A stretch of 64,000 nucleotides of DNA from CAZGEA01 sp964524515 (GTDB taxonomy: Bacteria > Patescibacteriota > Microgenomatia > UBA8517): the NCBI GenBank assembly GCA_964524515.1, contig CAZGEA010000002.1:62001-126000 (forward strand), given 5' to 3'. Positions 16,873 to 24,341 of the stretch are shown one piece after another. Numbering within the stretch: position 1 is the first letter of the stretch; each line of letters begins with the position of its first letter. The notes under the pieces were generated by a model. It ran no database searches. It was not told where the DNA came from and worked only from the letters and a program-made list of their open reading frames with translations. A program made the position numbers and the translations under genes.

Positions 16873-16943
16873 TTTGGTAACCAAATACAAAAAATTAGCT
16901 CTTTTTATTTAAGTGATCGATTTTGTCTAGTTAACCAAGGAGG
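16873..16943 (+). promoter_or_regulatory. Folded leader of the KH-protein gene
   Basis: TTTGGTAACCAAA (16873-16885) can fold on itself, or its TTGGTAAC can pair with GTTAACCAA (16930-16938), which runs into the AAGGAGG Shine-Dalgarno. The two pairings exclude each other. Confidence 0.4.
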
Positions 16944-16948
16944 CTATC

Positions 16949-17542
16949 GTGTCTATTTCAATTAGTATTGGAAATTTCCCGAGCATTGGTGGAAACGATA
17001 AAAACGGGAATTGGGTTTATCACCCATCTTTCGAAGGTATTGAAATCACCATTGATCATGGTGATTATCGCAATGCTGAAGAAATCCGTAAGCTTATCGG
17101 CATTGAGCCCGAGTTTACCAATGAGGTAAAGGATTGGAATATCCATTACCTTTTGAAAAAGGGAAACCGCATGCTTGAATGGCTCGCACCACTTGGAGAA
17201 ATCTCTCGGAAAAATTTTGAGGCTTTGTTAGCCTTTTACCGGGGAAAGGATTTTTCCTTTGCAGACGAGGACGCATTCAAGTTTATGAACATGGTATATA
17301 ACCATGTTCCAGGCCGCACAGGTAGTGCATATGGCCTTGGCATGTTGGTCGGCGGTTCAGGTGGTGGTTATTTTGCAAACACAGGTGACTTAAAGGTCAT
17401 CTATATTGCAGAAGCAAACCTCCTGGTAATTCATGCCGGTCAATACACAGGCCGAATGATTGGTCGTAGTGGACAAAACGTGAAGGCAACACAAGCCTTT
17501 TTCGGTAGTGTTCGTTACACCAAAGTCAAAATCGAAAACTAA
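16949..17542 (+). CDS. Protein with C-terminal KH-type RNA-binding motif
   Basis: The 197-residue protein ends in a KH signature: GRMIGRSGQNVKATQ followed by a beta strand (residues about 168-195). This resembles the IGxxGxNV helix-turn-helix of NusA or S3 KH domains, and a strand (LKVIYIAEANLLVI) precedes it. KH domains bind single-stranded RNA or DNA. The first 140 residues are not recognised; they contain a Gly-rich GGSGGG loop. Start: GTG at 16949, five bases after AAGGAGG; no ATG fits. Its setting among folded leaders makes an RNA-regulator role attractive, but that is inference. Confidence 0.65.
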   Translation: MSISISIGNFPSIGGNDKNGNWVYHPSFEGIEITIDHGDYRNAEEIRKLIGIEPEFTNEVKDWNIHYLLKKGNRMLEWLAPLGEISRKNFEALLAFYRGKDFSFADEDAFKFMNMVYNHVPGRTGSAYGLGMLVGGSGGGYFANTGDLKVIYIAEANLLVIHAGQYTGRMIGRSGQNVKATQAFFGSVRYTKVKIEN

Positions 17543-17555
17543 ATAACTCATGCCC

Positions 17556-17596
17556 TGACATATGGCTCTCTTCCAAAAGAAGAAAATAATATGTCA
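17556..17596 (+). other. 3' hairpin without T tract
   Basis: TGACATAT pairs with ATATGTCA, with an inner CTTC-CAAAA-GAAG hairpin, after the KH-protein gene. Confidence 0.55.
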
Positions 17597-17644
17597 CCTT
17601 AAATTAATTGATAGGTAGTAATTATTACAAAAAATAATCACAAA

Positions 17645-17703
17645 CGTGTCAATTTCATTCGCACATTCAAAATAAATACACCAAGACACGGTGGTGTAAG
17701 GAG
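17645..17703 (+). promoter_or_regulatory. Pseudoknot-type leader element, copy 2
   Basis: Hairpin TACACCA (17677-17683) / TGGTGTA (17692-17698) has loop AGACACGG, whose GACACG pairs perfectly with CGTGTC at 17645-17650. AAGGAG follows at once, then the ATG of the 17710 gene. Compared with copy 1, a T-A pair in the stem is C-G. A CGCAC box lies between (17660-17664). Confidence 0.6.
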
Positions 17704-17709
17704 AAAATC

Positions 17710-18342
17710 ATGAACGCTCAAACAATTGAAGCCATCAAGTTTTTGATCGATACTTCCGAGGCTTTACATGAAACGTTCAGTCTAGATGTGTGGTCAGATT
17801 TGGAAAAAATCTCGACGGACAAGATTGTTCTCGTTTCTCACGAAGCGGCTATTCGCATGGTCAAAACTATCGCTCACAGTATTGACCATAATGAGGTCGG
17901 AATTTGGATGCAGAACCCTGGGTTTATGCGCCAAGTTGCGCAAAACAATCTGGGAACTCCCGGCGGTGACGCTTGGGGCAAGTATCTGAACGAAGTTCTC
18001 TTCGCTATGGACACCTTGGGTGTCAGTGAACGGGAATTGTTCGCAGCTCTTGTTGGCGAAGAAAATTTGCCGCTCGAAGGCAGCCGCGAGCTTGATAAAA
18101 GCAACGGCATCCATTGGCAACTGAGGGGTAGTTTGTACGTTGAGTTCGATGAAAATCGACTCCCGGTAAGCCTCCTCAACTGTGACGGTCGCAGCCAAGA
18201 GCATGAGCTTGTAATTGATGACATGCTGGGGGATCGCCCACAGATGTTCAAGACCATTCAGGCCTTGGCAACCAAACGCTGTCAAAACGTCTATGTCCGT
18301 TGGCTAGATGAAAAAAGCGGCTTTATGGTCGAACCTGAGTAG
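17710..18342 (+). CDS. MNAQ-family island protein
   Basis: The 210-residue soluble protein starts MNAQ. It shares the segment GFMRQVA...AWGKYLNEVLFAMDTLGVSERELF (about 84-128) with the 15955 product; a C-terminal alpha/beta part (135-210) is unique to it. No known family. The start is fixed by AAGGAG seven bases upstream. It is followed closely by 18379 and 18910, each with its own Shine-Dalgarno and no hairpin between, so the three probably form one operon under the pseudoknot leader. Confidence 0.7.
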   Translation: MNAQTIEAIKFLIDTSEALHETFSLDVWSDLEKISTDKIVLVSHEAAIRMVKTIAHSIDHNEVGIWMQNPGFMRQVAQNNLGTPGGDAWGKYLNEVLFAMDTLGVSERELFAALVGEENLPLEGSRELDKSNGIHWQLRGSLYVEFDENRLPVSLLNCDGRSQEHELVIDDMLGDRPQMFKTIQALATKRCQNVYVRWLDEKSGFMVEPE

Positions 18343-18378
18343 TTTTTCTCTCATTATTTTCCTTGAAAGGGGAACAAG

Positions 18379-18879
18379 ATGAAAACCTGGGAACAAATTA
18401 TCGAAGATCTCATGAAAGAGGTCCAATCGAACGGTCAGATGGGTGCGTATTTCGGCTCAGAAGATGCCGGATATGCATATCGTGCAGCAAGCGAAAATGC
18501 CTTGGTTATTGCAAAACTTTGCAAAATCATGGCAGAAAATGGCTTACAACCGCCTAGCTTTTTGTCTCCTGAAAAAATTCAGGTAGCAGAAAACGTTTTT
18601 GTAATCGAGTCTGTCTGGGGCTGGGAAGTAATTCCTACTCCTGATGGATATTGGGACAAAAATGTTTGGCGGACTTTAAAGTCAACTCATCCTACCCAGG
18701 ATGATGCTTTAGAGGCAGCCAATAATCTGATTGAAACCTTGAAAGATGTCGCCAACCGCGAAAAAGATGCGGCATCTGATGCTCAAGCGTATGTTAACTC
18801 TGCGCCTGAGGCAACGATGGTCTCGGTTGGTTTTTCAAAGTCTCGCCGTTCCTGGTGGGACATTATCTGCGGTCGTTAG
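18379..18879 (+). CDS. Orphan island protein
   Basis: The 166-residue product is soluble: a helical N-terminal part (1-60), a Trp/Pro-rich middle (75-105) and a helical Ala-rich part (110-145), ending in a basic Trp-rich tail. No family recognised. It starts 36 bases after the preceding stop codon with AAAGGGG nine bases before the ATG. Second gene of the 17710-19356 operon. Confidence 0.65.
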   Translation: MKTWEQIIEDLMKEVQSNGQMGAYFGSEDAGYAYRAASENALVIAKLCKIMAENGLQPPSFLSPEKIQVAENVFVIESVWGWEVIPTPDGYWDKNVWRTLKSTHPTQDDALEAANNLIETLKDVANREKDAASDAQAYVNSAPEATMVSVGFSKSRRSWWDIICGR

Positions 18880-18909
18880 TTTTAAACACTTTCCTTGAAG
18901 GAGGAAATT

Positions 18910-19356
18910 ATGTTCCGTATCACACGGTCGCAAGCCCGCAAGGCATACAAGAAATTTGTTGAAGTTAGCAAATGGTTCTCAAAACTGTTTGATAATTTCT
19001 CAAACGCATCAATCGTTGAAATCTTTGGAGGGATTATCTTTAGTATTCTTGGGCTTTTTGCTTGGATTGCTATTGGAATTGCCTTCCAGCCGAAAGAAAT
19101 TTCGCTCTGGTGGTTGATTCCCACTGTGATCGGATTTTTCCCGGCAGTCCTTTTCCTGGCAATTCTTGCCACAAATGGACTCATCAAGGTTCGAGAGTTC
19201 TTGGTCCAGTATGGGCTTAAAATTGTGAACTCTCTTCCTGAAGGGAGAAAAGAAAAAGAGTATTGGGATTATACCCATCTTGAAGTTCAAGAGGAAGACG
19301 ACGATCAAAGTCTCGATCAACTTTTTCTTGAACAAAAACAAAAAAATCGTCAGTAG
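18910..19356 (+). CDS. Two-helix membrane protein with LPEGRK motif
   Basis: The 148-residue protein has two membrane helices (about 38-60 and 70-95) between a basic N-terminus and an acidic, Gln-rich cytoplasmic tail. Just after the second helix it has LPEGRKEKE, a motif also found twice (LPEEREG, LPEGRKLKE) in the 22762 product, so the two are probably related. Start: ATG at 18910, six bases after GGAGG; the upstream TTG at 18895 would include the Shine-Dalgarno in the coding sequence. Third gene of its operon. Function unknown. Confidence 0.7.
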   Translation: MFRITRSQARKAYKKFVEVSKWFSKLFDNFSNASIVEIFGGIIFSILGLFAWIAIGIAFQPKEISLWWLIPTVIGFFPAVLFLAILATNGLIKVREFLVQYGLKIVNSLPEGRKEKEYWDYTHLEVQEEDDDQSLDQLFLEQKQKNRQ

Positions 19357-19357
19357 C

Positions 19358-19476
19358 ACATTCAGGCCGGCATGGAGCCATTTTCTTCTAAAAAAAGAAA
19401 TAAATCCATGCCAAGTTATATCTCTAATTTGCAGTGCAATCATTAGTTGGGCAGGCTGAATGTATTGCATTGCAAA
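19358..19476 (+). other. Folded intergenic element with GGGCAGGCTGAA
   Basis: ACATTCAG (19358-19365) pairs with CTGAATGT (19456-19463). Inside is the hairpin GGCATGGA/TCCATGCC (19369-19412). TTTGCAGTGCAAT (19428-19440) could pair across the outer helix with ATTGCATTGCAAA (19464-19476; one G-T pair), giving a pseudoknot. GGGCAGGCTGAA (19449-19460) recurs at 21709-21720. A TATACT follows at about 19493, so it may be the 3' end of the preceding operon rather than a leader. Confidence 0.5.
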
Positions 19477-19530
19477 GTGGGGGTATACTCTACTTGTACT
19501 TTTTGTACTTTTTAAACAGGAGAAAGCTTG

Positions 19531-20034
19531 ATGTACGTTTCATACATGCCAGAACTGGAAAAGTGGATCGAAGAAACTCGCAAAATTGGGAATCTTGTGA
19601 TTACATCTGACGTAGTCAAATCAAAACTGGAAACGGAATGTATTCCAATTGTAGAGGAAAAAACTCGTCAATTTGGTGATCAAATTGTTTATCAAATTGG
19701 TGACAAAGGCTCGATGGTCACTGTTGCCCAATCATCTTTGACATTTTATGGTGCTGCAATCTTTGAACCTAAGAAAAAACAACTTCGGGTTATAAGCCAA
19801 TTGGCTTGTTTGTCAGCTTCATCAAACGGGCTGAATATGATAACCAAAGTCTTTGGTATCGAAGACAAAATCGTTAACTTCCCGTTCAAAGTGAAGCATG
19901 TGCCAAATGCACCTTGGACAAAAATCCTGTCAGATGATGATGCGTTTGTGCAAGAAATCTGGGGTTTTGAATCTGAAGTAAACACTGCAGCAGAGCAGTT
20001 TGCCGAAGTTCTCAAGGCCATCATCAAAAAATAG
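19531..20034 (+). CDS. Orphan island protein
   Basis: The 167-residue product is predicted soluble alpha/beta: an N-terminal helix, a central sheet (VYQIGDKGSMVTVAQSSLTFYG, then QLRVISQLACLSA) and a C-terminal helix. No family recognised. Start: ATG at 19531, nine bases after AGGAG. A TATACT about 35 bases upstream and GTACTTTTT in the leader resemble the GCAC-box leaders elsewhere. It ends with a strong hairpin and is therefore probably monocistronic. Confidence 0.65.
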   Translation: MYVSYMPELEKWIEETRKIGNLVITSDVVKSKLETECIPIVEEKTRQFGDQIVYQIGDKGSMVTVAQSSLTFYGAAIFEPKKKQLRVISQLACLSASSNGLNMITKVFGIEDKIVNFPFKVKHVPNAPWTKILSDDDAFVQEIWGFESEVNTAAEQFAEVLKAIIKK

Positions 20035-20040
20035 TCTAGT

Positions 20041-20087
20041 ACAGAAAGGTAAGGAGAAATAAAAAATCTCATAACTTACCTTTCTGT
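20041..20087 (+). other. 3' hairpin with 13-base stem
   Basis: ACAGAAAGGTAAG pairs perfectly with CTTACCTTTCTGT, with an inner GAGA/TCTC helix. Only TTTCTG follows, not a T tract. Confidence 0.7.
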
Positions 20088-20102
20088 TTCTGAATTTTGT
20101 GT

Positions 20103-20293
20103 CGCAAATATTTGCGTCATAAACACAGAAATAATTAGCACATTTATAAAAAATAATTTTCAAATCCATAGTAGCAATGTGGACATTAATCCAAAGTGTT
20201 CAAATTGCTGCTATGGAAAACCAGGAGTAGCTCGTGGCAAGCGAAGCTTACACGACCAATCGTATCTGTTGGCACAAATTCTTCGAAGGAGAA
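20103..20293 (+). promoter_or_regulatory. Folded leader of the 20298 gene
   Basis: The palindrome CGCAAATATTTGCG (20103-20116) may be an operator. A GCACATTT box follows. CCATAGTAGCAAT (20166-20178) pairs with ATTGCTGCTATGG (20204-20216; one T-G pair), and a second hairpin TCGTG-GC-AAGC-GAA-GCTT-A-CACGA follows. AAGGAG then precedes the ATG. Confidence 0.5.
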
Positions 20294-20297
20294 AACC

Positions 20298-21554
20298 ATG
20301 GCCAATAAACGTGAGGGCATTGGATGTCTTATGCAAATTGCATGGCATATTCAAAAAGCCCAACAAATCGTGGCACAAAGTGTATATCGTGATCGAATCG
20401 ATAATACGCTGACTGCTTTCGCTGATGTCGTAGAGGAAATTGTCGAGAAACATATCGCAGAAATCAAGGTTTCTTGGCAAAGTTCTGATCCACACAAAAT
20501 GGATTGGAACAATGAGTATTCAACGCTCATTTTTTCCTATGGCACTTTTCAAATTTCAGTCATGGTAAAGCTATTGGCTATCCGTGACCTTATCTTGAAA
20601 GTGAGAACTATCATGCAAACAATTCATAATTCCAACTTGGTTGGAAAAGTTCAGTTGGTCCTCCGCCCAGATATTGAATTGGATTCATACGATCGGCAAA
20701 CAATTGAAGTTTGGACCTGGAATTTAAGCGAGGTGGTTGCCACAGCCAAGTTCTACGGTTCACTCAGTGACCCCTCTGGTCCAGGCACCTGGGATGCTTC
20801 ACGGTTACTTGAAGTTGTAGAAAAAGATTATGCCCATGGTAAGCATAACTCCAAACTTCGCGCCGCTTTGTTTGGCGAGGAATTCTTCCAAGCCGAACGA
20901 GAAGCTCGTGAATTCTGGAATAGTTTTGGGCTAGATCCCATGACTTCGTATCAAGAAACCGACGAGGATGGAAATCAGGACTGGATTGAAACAGATCACT
21001 CTCTTGATTTGTCTGAAATGGCCCGTGCCGAGTACTGGACTCACCGTCTTGATTGGAAAATCGAGGAACTCACAAAAATCGCAAAGCTCCCGCGCGCAAA
21101 GCGTGCAGTCGAATGGCGAAATAATGGAGTTCAGATCACTACAATGCCAACATCGCTTTTCTCTGGTTCAATGCACCAGAGAACTTGGAATGTTGACTCT
21201 TTTCTTTTGCGCGGTGAAGTCAAAAAAGGGAAGGCAAAATACCGGCGAGTGAATATGGCACAAGATAGCCATGTAGTACCGCTTGAAGAAGCCTCGTCGG
21301 ACGCAATCATGCTGATCGTTGAACACGACGGTGGAGACATCGACAAGTTCACTTTTAAAGTGATTGATTCTGAAATCTCCGAGTGGGAAGGCCGCACTAA
21401 TTATATGGTCTCCCTTCGTGATCTCTACGAGCGCAGTCACTTGCCGATCTACGTGGCAGCACGTTCAAAGAAAATCAAAGTTCATTGGCTCAAGCCAGGA
21501 TACTTCGTCAAACTCGACGATTTCTGGGAGTGGGCTGCGGGCTTTGAAAATTAA
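20298..21554 (+). CDS. Large orphan island protein
   Basis: The 418-residue product is soluble, with a long helical N-terminal half and a mixed C-terminal half holding several strand-rich, basic stretches (about 280-418). Trp is abundant. No catalytic motif or family recognised. Start: ATG at 20298, seven bases after AAGGAG; the frame opens at 20196, but that would translate the leader hairpins. It is the largest gene of the island and has its own leader and 3' hairpin. Confidence 0.7.
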   Translation: MANKREGIGCLMQIAWHIQKAQQIVAQSVYRDRIDNTLTAFADVVEEIVEKHIAEIKVSWQSSDPHKMDWNNEYSTLIFSYGTFQISVMVKLLAIRDLILKVRTIMQTIHNSNLVGKVQLVLRPDIELDSYDRQTIEVWTWNLSEVVATAKFYGSLSDPSGPGTWDASRLLEVVEKDYAHGKHNSKLRAALFGEEFFQAEREAREFWNSFGLDPMTSYQETDEDGNQDWIETDHSLDLSEMARAEYWTHRLDWKIEELTKIAKLPRAKRAVEWRNNGVQITTMPTSLFSGSMHQRTWNVDSFLLRGEVKKGKAKYRRVNMAQDSHVVPLEEASSDAIMLIVEHDGGDIDKFTFKVIDSEISEWEGRTNYMVSLRDLYERSHLPIYVAARSKKIKVHWLKPGYFVKLDDFWEWAAGFEN

Positions 21555-21562
21555 GTAAAACT

Positions 21563-21626
21563 TGGCGGAAAGTTGGAATTAAAAGTTGAAATTATTCAAT
21601 TTTTACACTCACCAACTTTTCCGCCA
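21563..21626 (+). other. 3' hairpin without T tract
   Basis: TGGCGGAAAGTTGG pairs with CCAACTTTTCCGCCA (one bulged T), with an inner TTGAA/TTCAA helix, after the 20298 gene. Confidence 0.65.
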
Positions 21627-21650
21627 TCTAATTTTTGTGAATACCATACT

Positions 21651-21793
21651 GCCTTTTACAACAGGTTCACAACCTGGTGCTCTAAGTTGCTTGCAACTTA
21701 TTGTTTCTGGGCAGGCTGAAGGGGTAGTATGGTGGTCACAATTGTGATTAACTCTGTGTTGCTCAGTTAGCAATTTTTTACTCCTTAAGGAGG
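21651..21793 (+). promoter_or_regulatory. Folded leader with Shine-Dalgarno hairpin
   Basis: ACCATACT (21653-21660) pairs with AGTATGGT (21726-21733) around two perfect hairpins, CAGGTT-CAC-AACCTG and AAGTTGC-TT-GCAACTT, plus GGGCAGGCTGAA (21709-21720). A palindrome TCACAATTGTGA follows, then TTGCT/AGCAA. Last is CTCC-TTAA-GGAG (21781-21792), which pairs the Shine-Dalgarno of the 21799 gene directly. Confidence 0.6.
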
Positions 21794-21798
21794 GTAAA

Positions 21799-22272
21799 AT
21801 GAACATTTCTATTTTAGCTGGTGCCGTGAAGTGGCTCTTGAAGGATCTTCCCAAAGATCACTATCTCTACCAACTTTATTGGACAGAGATTAAGGACGCT
21901 CAACTTTGGCGCCCTGTGTGGTCTTGGGATCGCCCCACTGATGATCGTCTCTGGGAATACAACCAGGCACAAGGCAGAGAAGGCGTCCAAGAGATCATCA
22001 TGAGCCAAATTGAGATTGAAGGGCTTTTGTTAGCTCTTCTCAAACTAAAGCTTAGTGAAACTGACTTGAAGGTAATTGACGCCTTGTGTCATGCTCACCT
22101 TGAGTCGATCTTTTTGGATGAGAAAGCTCTCAAAACCTTTTCAATAGGTGTTGAGTTCTTGTCAGGGAATGAAGGATCCTTAGTAGCTTTTCTGCGCAGT
22201 TTTACATACGCTGGAATGCCGCAATTTTTGCTGGTCTACGCTTTAGAAAAGCAGGCACAGGCAAATCAGTAA
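21799..22272 (+). CDS. Orphan island protein
   Basis: The 157-residue product is helical and soluble, with a Trp-rich N-terminal part (DLPKDHYLYQLYWTEIKD, RPVWSWDRP) and a Leu-rich C-terminal half. I do not recognise it. The ATG lies six bases after AGGAGG, part of which is paired in a leader hairpin. A short hairpin GTCCAT/ATGGAC (about 22281-22304) follows the stop codon. Confidence 0.65.
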   Translation: MNISILAGAVKWLLKDLPKDHYLYQLYWTEIKDAQLWRPVWSWDRPTDDRLWEYNQAQGREGVQEIIMSQIEIEGLLLALLKLKLSETDLKVIDALCHAHLESIFLDEKALKTFSIGVEFLSGNEGSLVAFLRSFTYAGMPQFLLVYALEKQAQANQ

Positions 22273-22319
22273 ATCTTATTGTCCATTAATCCATTAGGAT
22301 GGACGTGAAGCAATCGTCA

Positions 22320-22570
22320 ATATTTTGAAGGAAATGGAGATCTTGGGAAAAGGATGAATCTGGATGATTCATTTCGGGTGATGCCTCCCATATTTGATCC
22401 CTTCAAACGCAGAGCGGTCGGAGCGGTTAGTCTATTTGTTTTAAAGCAAACCGAGCCCCGTGCGATAAGTAAGAAATAGACATGTTCGGAAGAATAGGTG
22501 AAGTCGATTCATTAACTCCTGCATTGCGCCCGGAGTCCCTATTCTCACATCAATATCCAATTGATGTCAC
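22320..22570 (+). ncRNA. Candidate structured non-coding RNA
   Basis: No ORF is present between 22273 and 22761. Perfect helices in order: TTTGAAGG (22324-22331) / CCTTCAAA (22400-22407) enclosing ATGAATC-TGGAT-GATTCAT; GTCTATTT (22430-22437) / AAATAGAC (22474-22481); AGAATAGG (22491-22498) / CCTATTCT (22538-22545) enclosing ACTCC/GGAGT; ACATCAAT-ATCCA-ATTGATGT (22547-22567). This gives several domains in series. I looked for RNase P, tmRNA, SRP and group I/II intron signatures and found none. No clear promoter is visible, so it may be processed from the 21799 transcript. Confidence 0.5.
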
Positions 22571-22626
22571 TTCTAGTGAATCGTCCTTTGGGATAAATTC
22601 AAAAAGTTCTTTGTTTAAAAATACCG

Positions 22627-22676
22627 AAACAGGTGGAAAATAATTAAAAAATTATTATCTTTAAACCCACCTGTTT
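22627..22676 (+). other. Long hairpin after the candidate RNA
   Basis: AAACAGGTGG pairs with CCACCTGTTT, with an inner AATAATT/AATTATT helix. No T tract on either strand. Confidence 0.6.
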
Positions 22677-22761
22677 TGGCCACACTCCAAACTTATTTCA
22701 CCCCATAATATGTTATAATCCCATATCGATTTCTCGCACACTTCAAATAAGTGAGGATAAA

Positions 22762-23568
22762 ATGCCAATCTCAAAAAAAGATATCAAAAGTATCGTAATT
22801 CCAATTTGGAAAATTTTGGTTTGGGTTAGCTATTCTGGGGTAAATATAGATAATTGGTATTCAAAAAAATTTAATAAACCAATGGGTCAAATGCAAGAGG
22901 GATTTGCAGGAATATCATGGATTATATCAATAGCTGCTTCAGTTCCTGTCTCGCTCATTCTAGCTGGCCCATCATCATTTGATTTAGTGTCGTATCTGGT
23001 TCTATTTTTATTTACGATGTTATTTGGAAGTTTGTTGGTTAGATACGCAATTTTAAAAATTGCAGACTTGGTGATTTTTTTAACAAAATTCTACAAAAAT
23101 CTTCCAGAAGAAAGAGAAGGCCAAAGACCAATATTGACTCAAAGCTCACTTAAAGCAATTTATGAGAATTTAAAGTCTGGTACTTTGTATTTCTTGAATG
23201 ATTTTTTTGCGGGATATGGCTATTTTGAGAAAGTGGGTTATGAAAATGAACGTCTCTATCTAGTATTGCTCTCCTATGTTTTGGGCTTTATAGTAGCCAT
23301 TAGTTCACAAATGTTAGTTGATATTGGGCTTGGCTTGTCTCTAATAGGATTTTTAATTTTCTTATTTTTTATCGTACTCTTTGCTTTTACTATTAGAAAA
23401 TTAGGATTATTAGCTATTGGGATTATTTCATCTTTTTTTCATCTCTTACCAGAAGGAAGGAAATTAAAAGAAAAACATGAACTCACAAATGACCTAACAG
23501 AACCTGAAGATACAGTCAAAGATCGTGATGTACAAACAGACGGACTAAAAGCACTAGATCTAGACTAA
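22762..23568 (+). CDS. Membrane protein with duplicated LPEGR module
   Basis: The 268-residue protein has about four membrane helices in two pairs (about 50-72 and 78-105; 165-190 and 195-228). Each pair is followed by a related motif, LPEEREGQRP near 117 and LPEGRKLKEK near 233. The protein therefore looks like an internal duplication of the two-helix module seen singly in the 18910 product. The tail is acidic. TATAAT, a CGCAC box (22735-22739) and a small CACTT/AAGTG hairpin before GAGGAT make up its leader. Function unknown. Confidence 0.7.
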   Translation: MPISKKDIKSIVIPIWKILVWVSYSGVNIDNWYSKKFNKPMGQMQEGFAGISWIISIAASVPVSLILAGPSSFDLVSYLVLFLFTMLFGSLLVRYAILKIADLVIFLTKFYKNLPEEREGQRPILTQSSLKAIYENLKSGTLYFLNDFFAGYGYFEKVGYENERLYLVLLSYVLGFIVAISSQMLVDIGLGLSLIGFLIFLFFIVLFAFTIRKLGLLAIGIISSFFHLLPEGRKLKEKHELTNDLTEPEDTVKDRDVQTDGLKALDLD

Positions 23569-23576
23569 ATATTTAC

Positions 23577-23613
23577 AAGCGGAAGCTATTCAAAAGTAGC
23601 CTCCGCTTTTTTT
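23577..23613 (+). terminator. Rho-independent terminator
   Basis: AAGCGGAAGCTA pairs with TAGCCTCCGCTT (one mismatch), followed by a run of T. Ends the 22762 gene. Confidence 0.88.
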
Positions 23614-23692
23614 GTCGTAAATTTTCCTGGTTGACCATAGTTAGTTTTTTATAAATAATATTAAATGTGTAATTTAGTTTGAGGGTTTGTTA

Positions 23693-23800
23693 TTGGCAGC
23701 TCTTCTCGTGTCACTCACAATTATAGGATGTATGTTTGTCTTAGTGGTACGTGCAGATCAGCTAATCCACACAGGAGGCTTCTTTTGGCACATCTACTAG
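23693..23800 (+). CDS. Possible small single-helix membrane protein
   Basis: A short frame encodes 35 residues with one clear membrane helix (MAALLVSLTIIGCMFVLVV), then a polar tail ending FFWHIY. Start: TTG at 23693, seven bases after GAGGG; an in-frame TAG upstream limits it. A TTGACC (23631-23636) is a possible -35 box. It is too short to be sure of, but the hydrophobic profile and ribosome-binding site support it. The remaining 23801-23890 holds a TATACT and the leader of the next gene. Confidence 0.4.
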   Translation: MAALLVSLTIIGCMFVLVVRADQLIHTGGFFWHIY

Positions 23801-23890
23801 ACAAATAAATACCAATTCTGGTATACTATCGGTCTTAAGGCATTAGCCTTAATGATTATATCGTTTTAGTTCTTTGAAAGGTCATTAGTT

Positions 23891-24319
23891 ATGTTGGACA
23901 ATACTGTTCCTAATGATTCAGAAGTGAATGATATGGGTCAAGTATTCGAAATCGACGATCTGTATATGCGACAAACGGATGCGATACTACTCGATATCGA
24001 GATCGACATTGATGCAATTCACATCTATCGAGAGAGCAAACAACGTCCAAATCGTGGTAAATGGGGCAAAAATCGAATTATTGACCACTCTTGCGGGAAG
24101 CGCTCGGAAGGAAACGAAGGGCGTCTACCAAAGACACATAAAACGCGTGTTGAGGCCAAAGCTATCATTATTAAAAAGCGTTCCAATACGCATGAAGCTA
24201 TGGCTCAAGACCAGCTCACAGCAGCAAAGGCTGAATTTGACGACATGGTCGCCGAAGCCAATCCACAAGACTGGCGCGAAGATAACGATCTTTATGACGA
24301 TGGTCAATATTCACGCTAA
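23891..24319 (+). CDS. Small charged orphan protein
   Basis: The 142-residue product is highly charged and probably cytosolic: acidic ends with a basic middle (about 48-95: RPNRGKWGKN, GKRSEGNEGR, IIIKKRS). This could bind nucleic acid, but no fold is recognised. AAAGG lies ten bases before the ATG and TATACT about 60 bases upstream. A second frame (23928-24326) overlaps it; this one is preferred for its ribosome-binding site and composition. It is the last gene of the island. Confidence 0.55.
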   Translation: MLDNTVPNDSEVNDMGQVFEIDDLYMRQTDAILLDIEIDIDAIHIYRESKQRPNRGKWGKNRIIDHSCGKRSEGNEGRLPKTHKTRVEAKAIIIKKRSNTHEAMAQDQLTAAKAEFDDMVAEANPQDWREDNDLYDDGQYSR

Positions 24320-24341
24320 CCAATAACTAATGACCATATTG

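Noticed and set aside
20196..20297. Longer N-terminus for the 20298 gene
   Set aside because: It would translate the 3' arm of a 13-base helix and a hairpin, and has no ribosome-binding site; AAGGAG stands before 20298.
23928..24326. Overlapping 132-residue frame
   Set aside because: Frame-shifted shadow of the 23891 gene; it lacks a ribosome-binding site.
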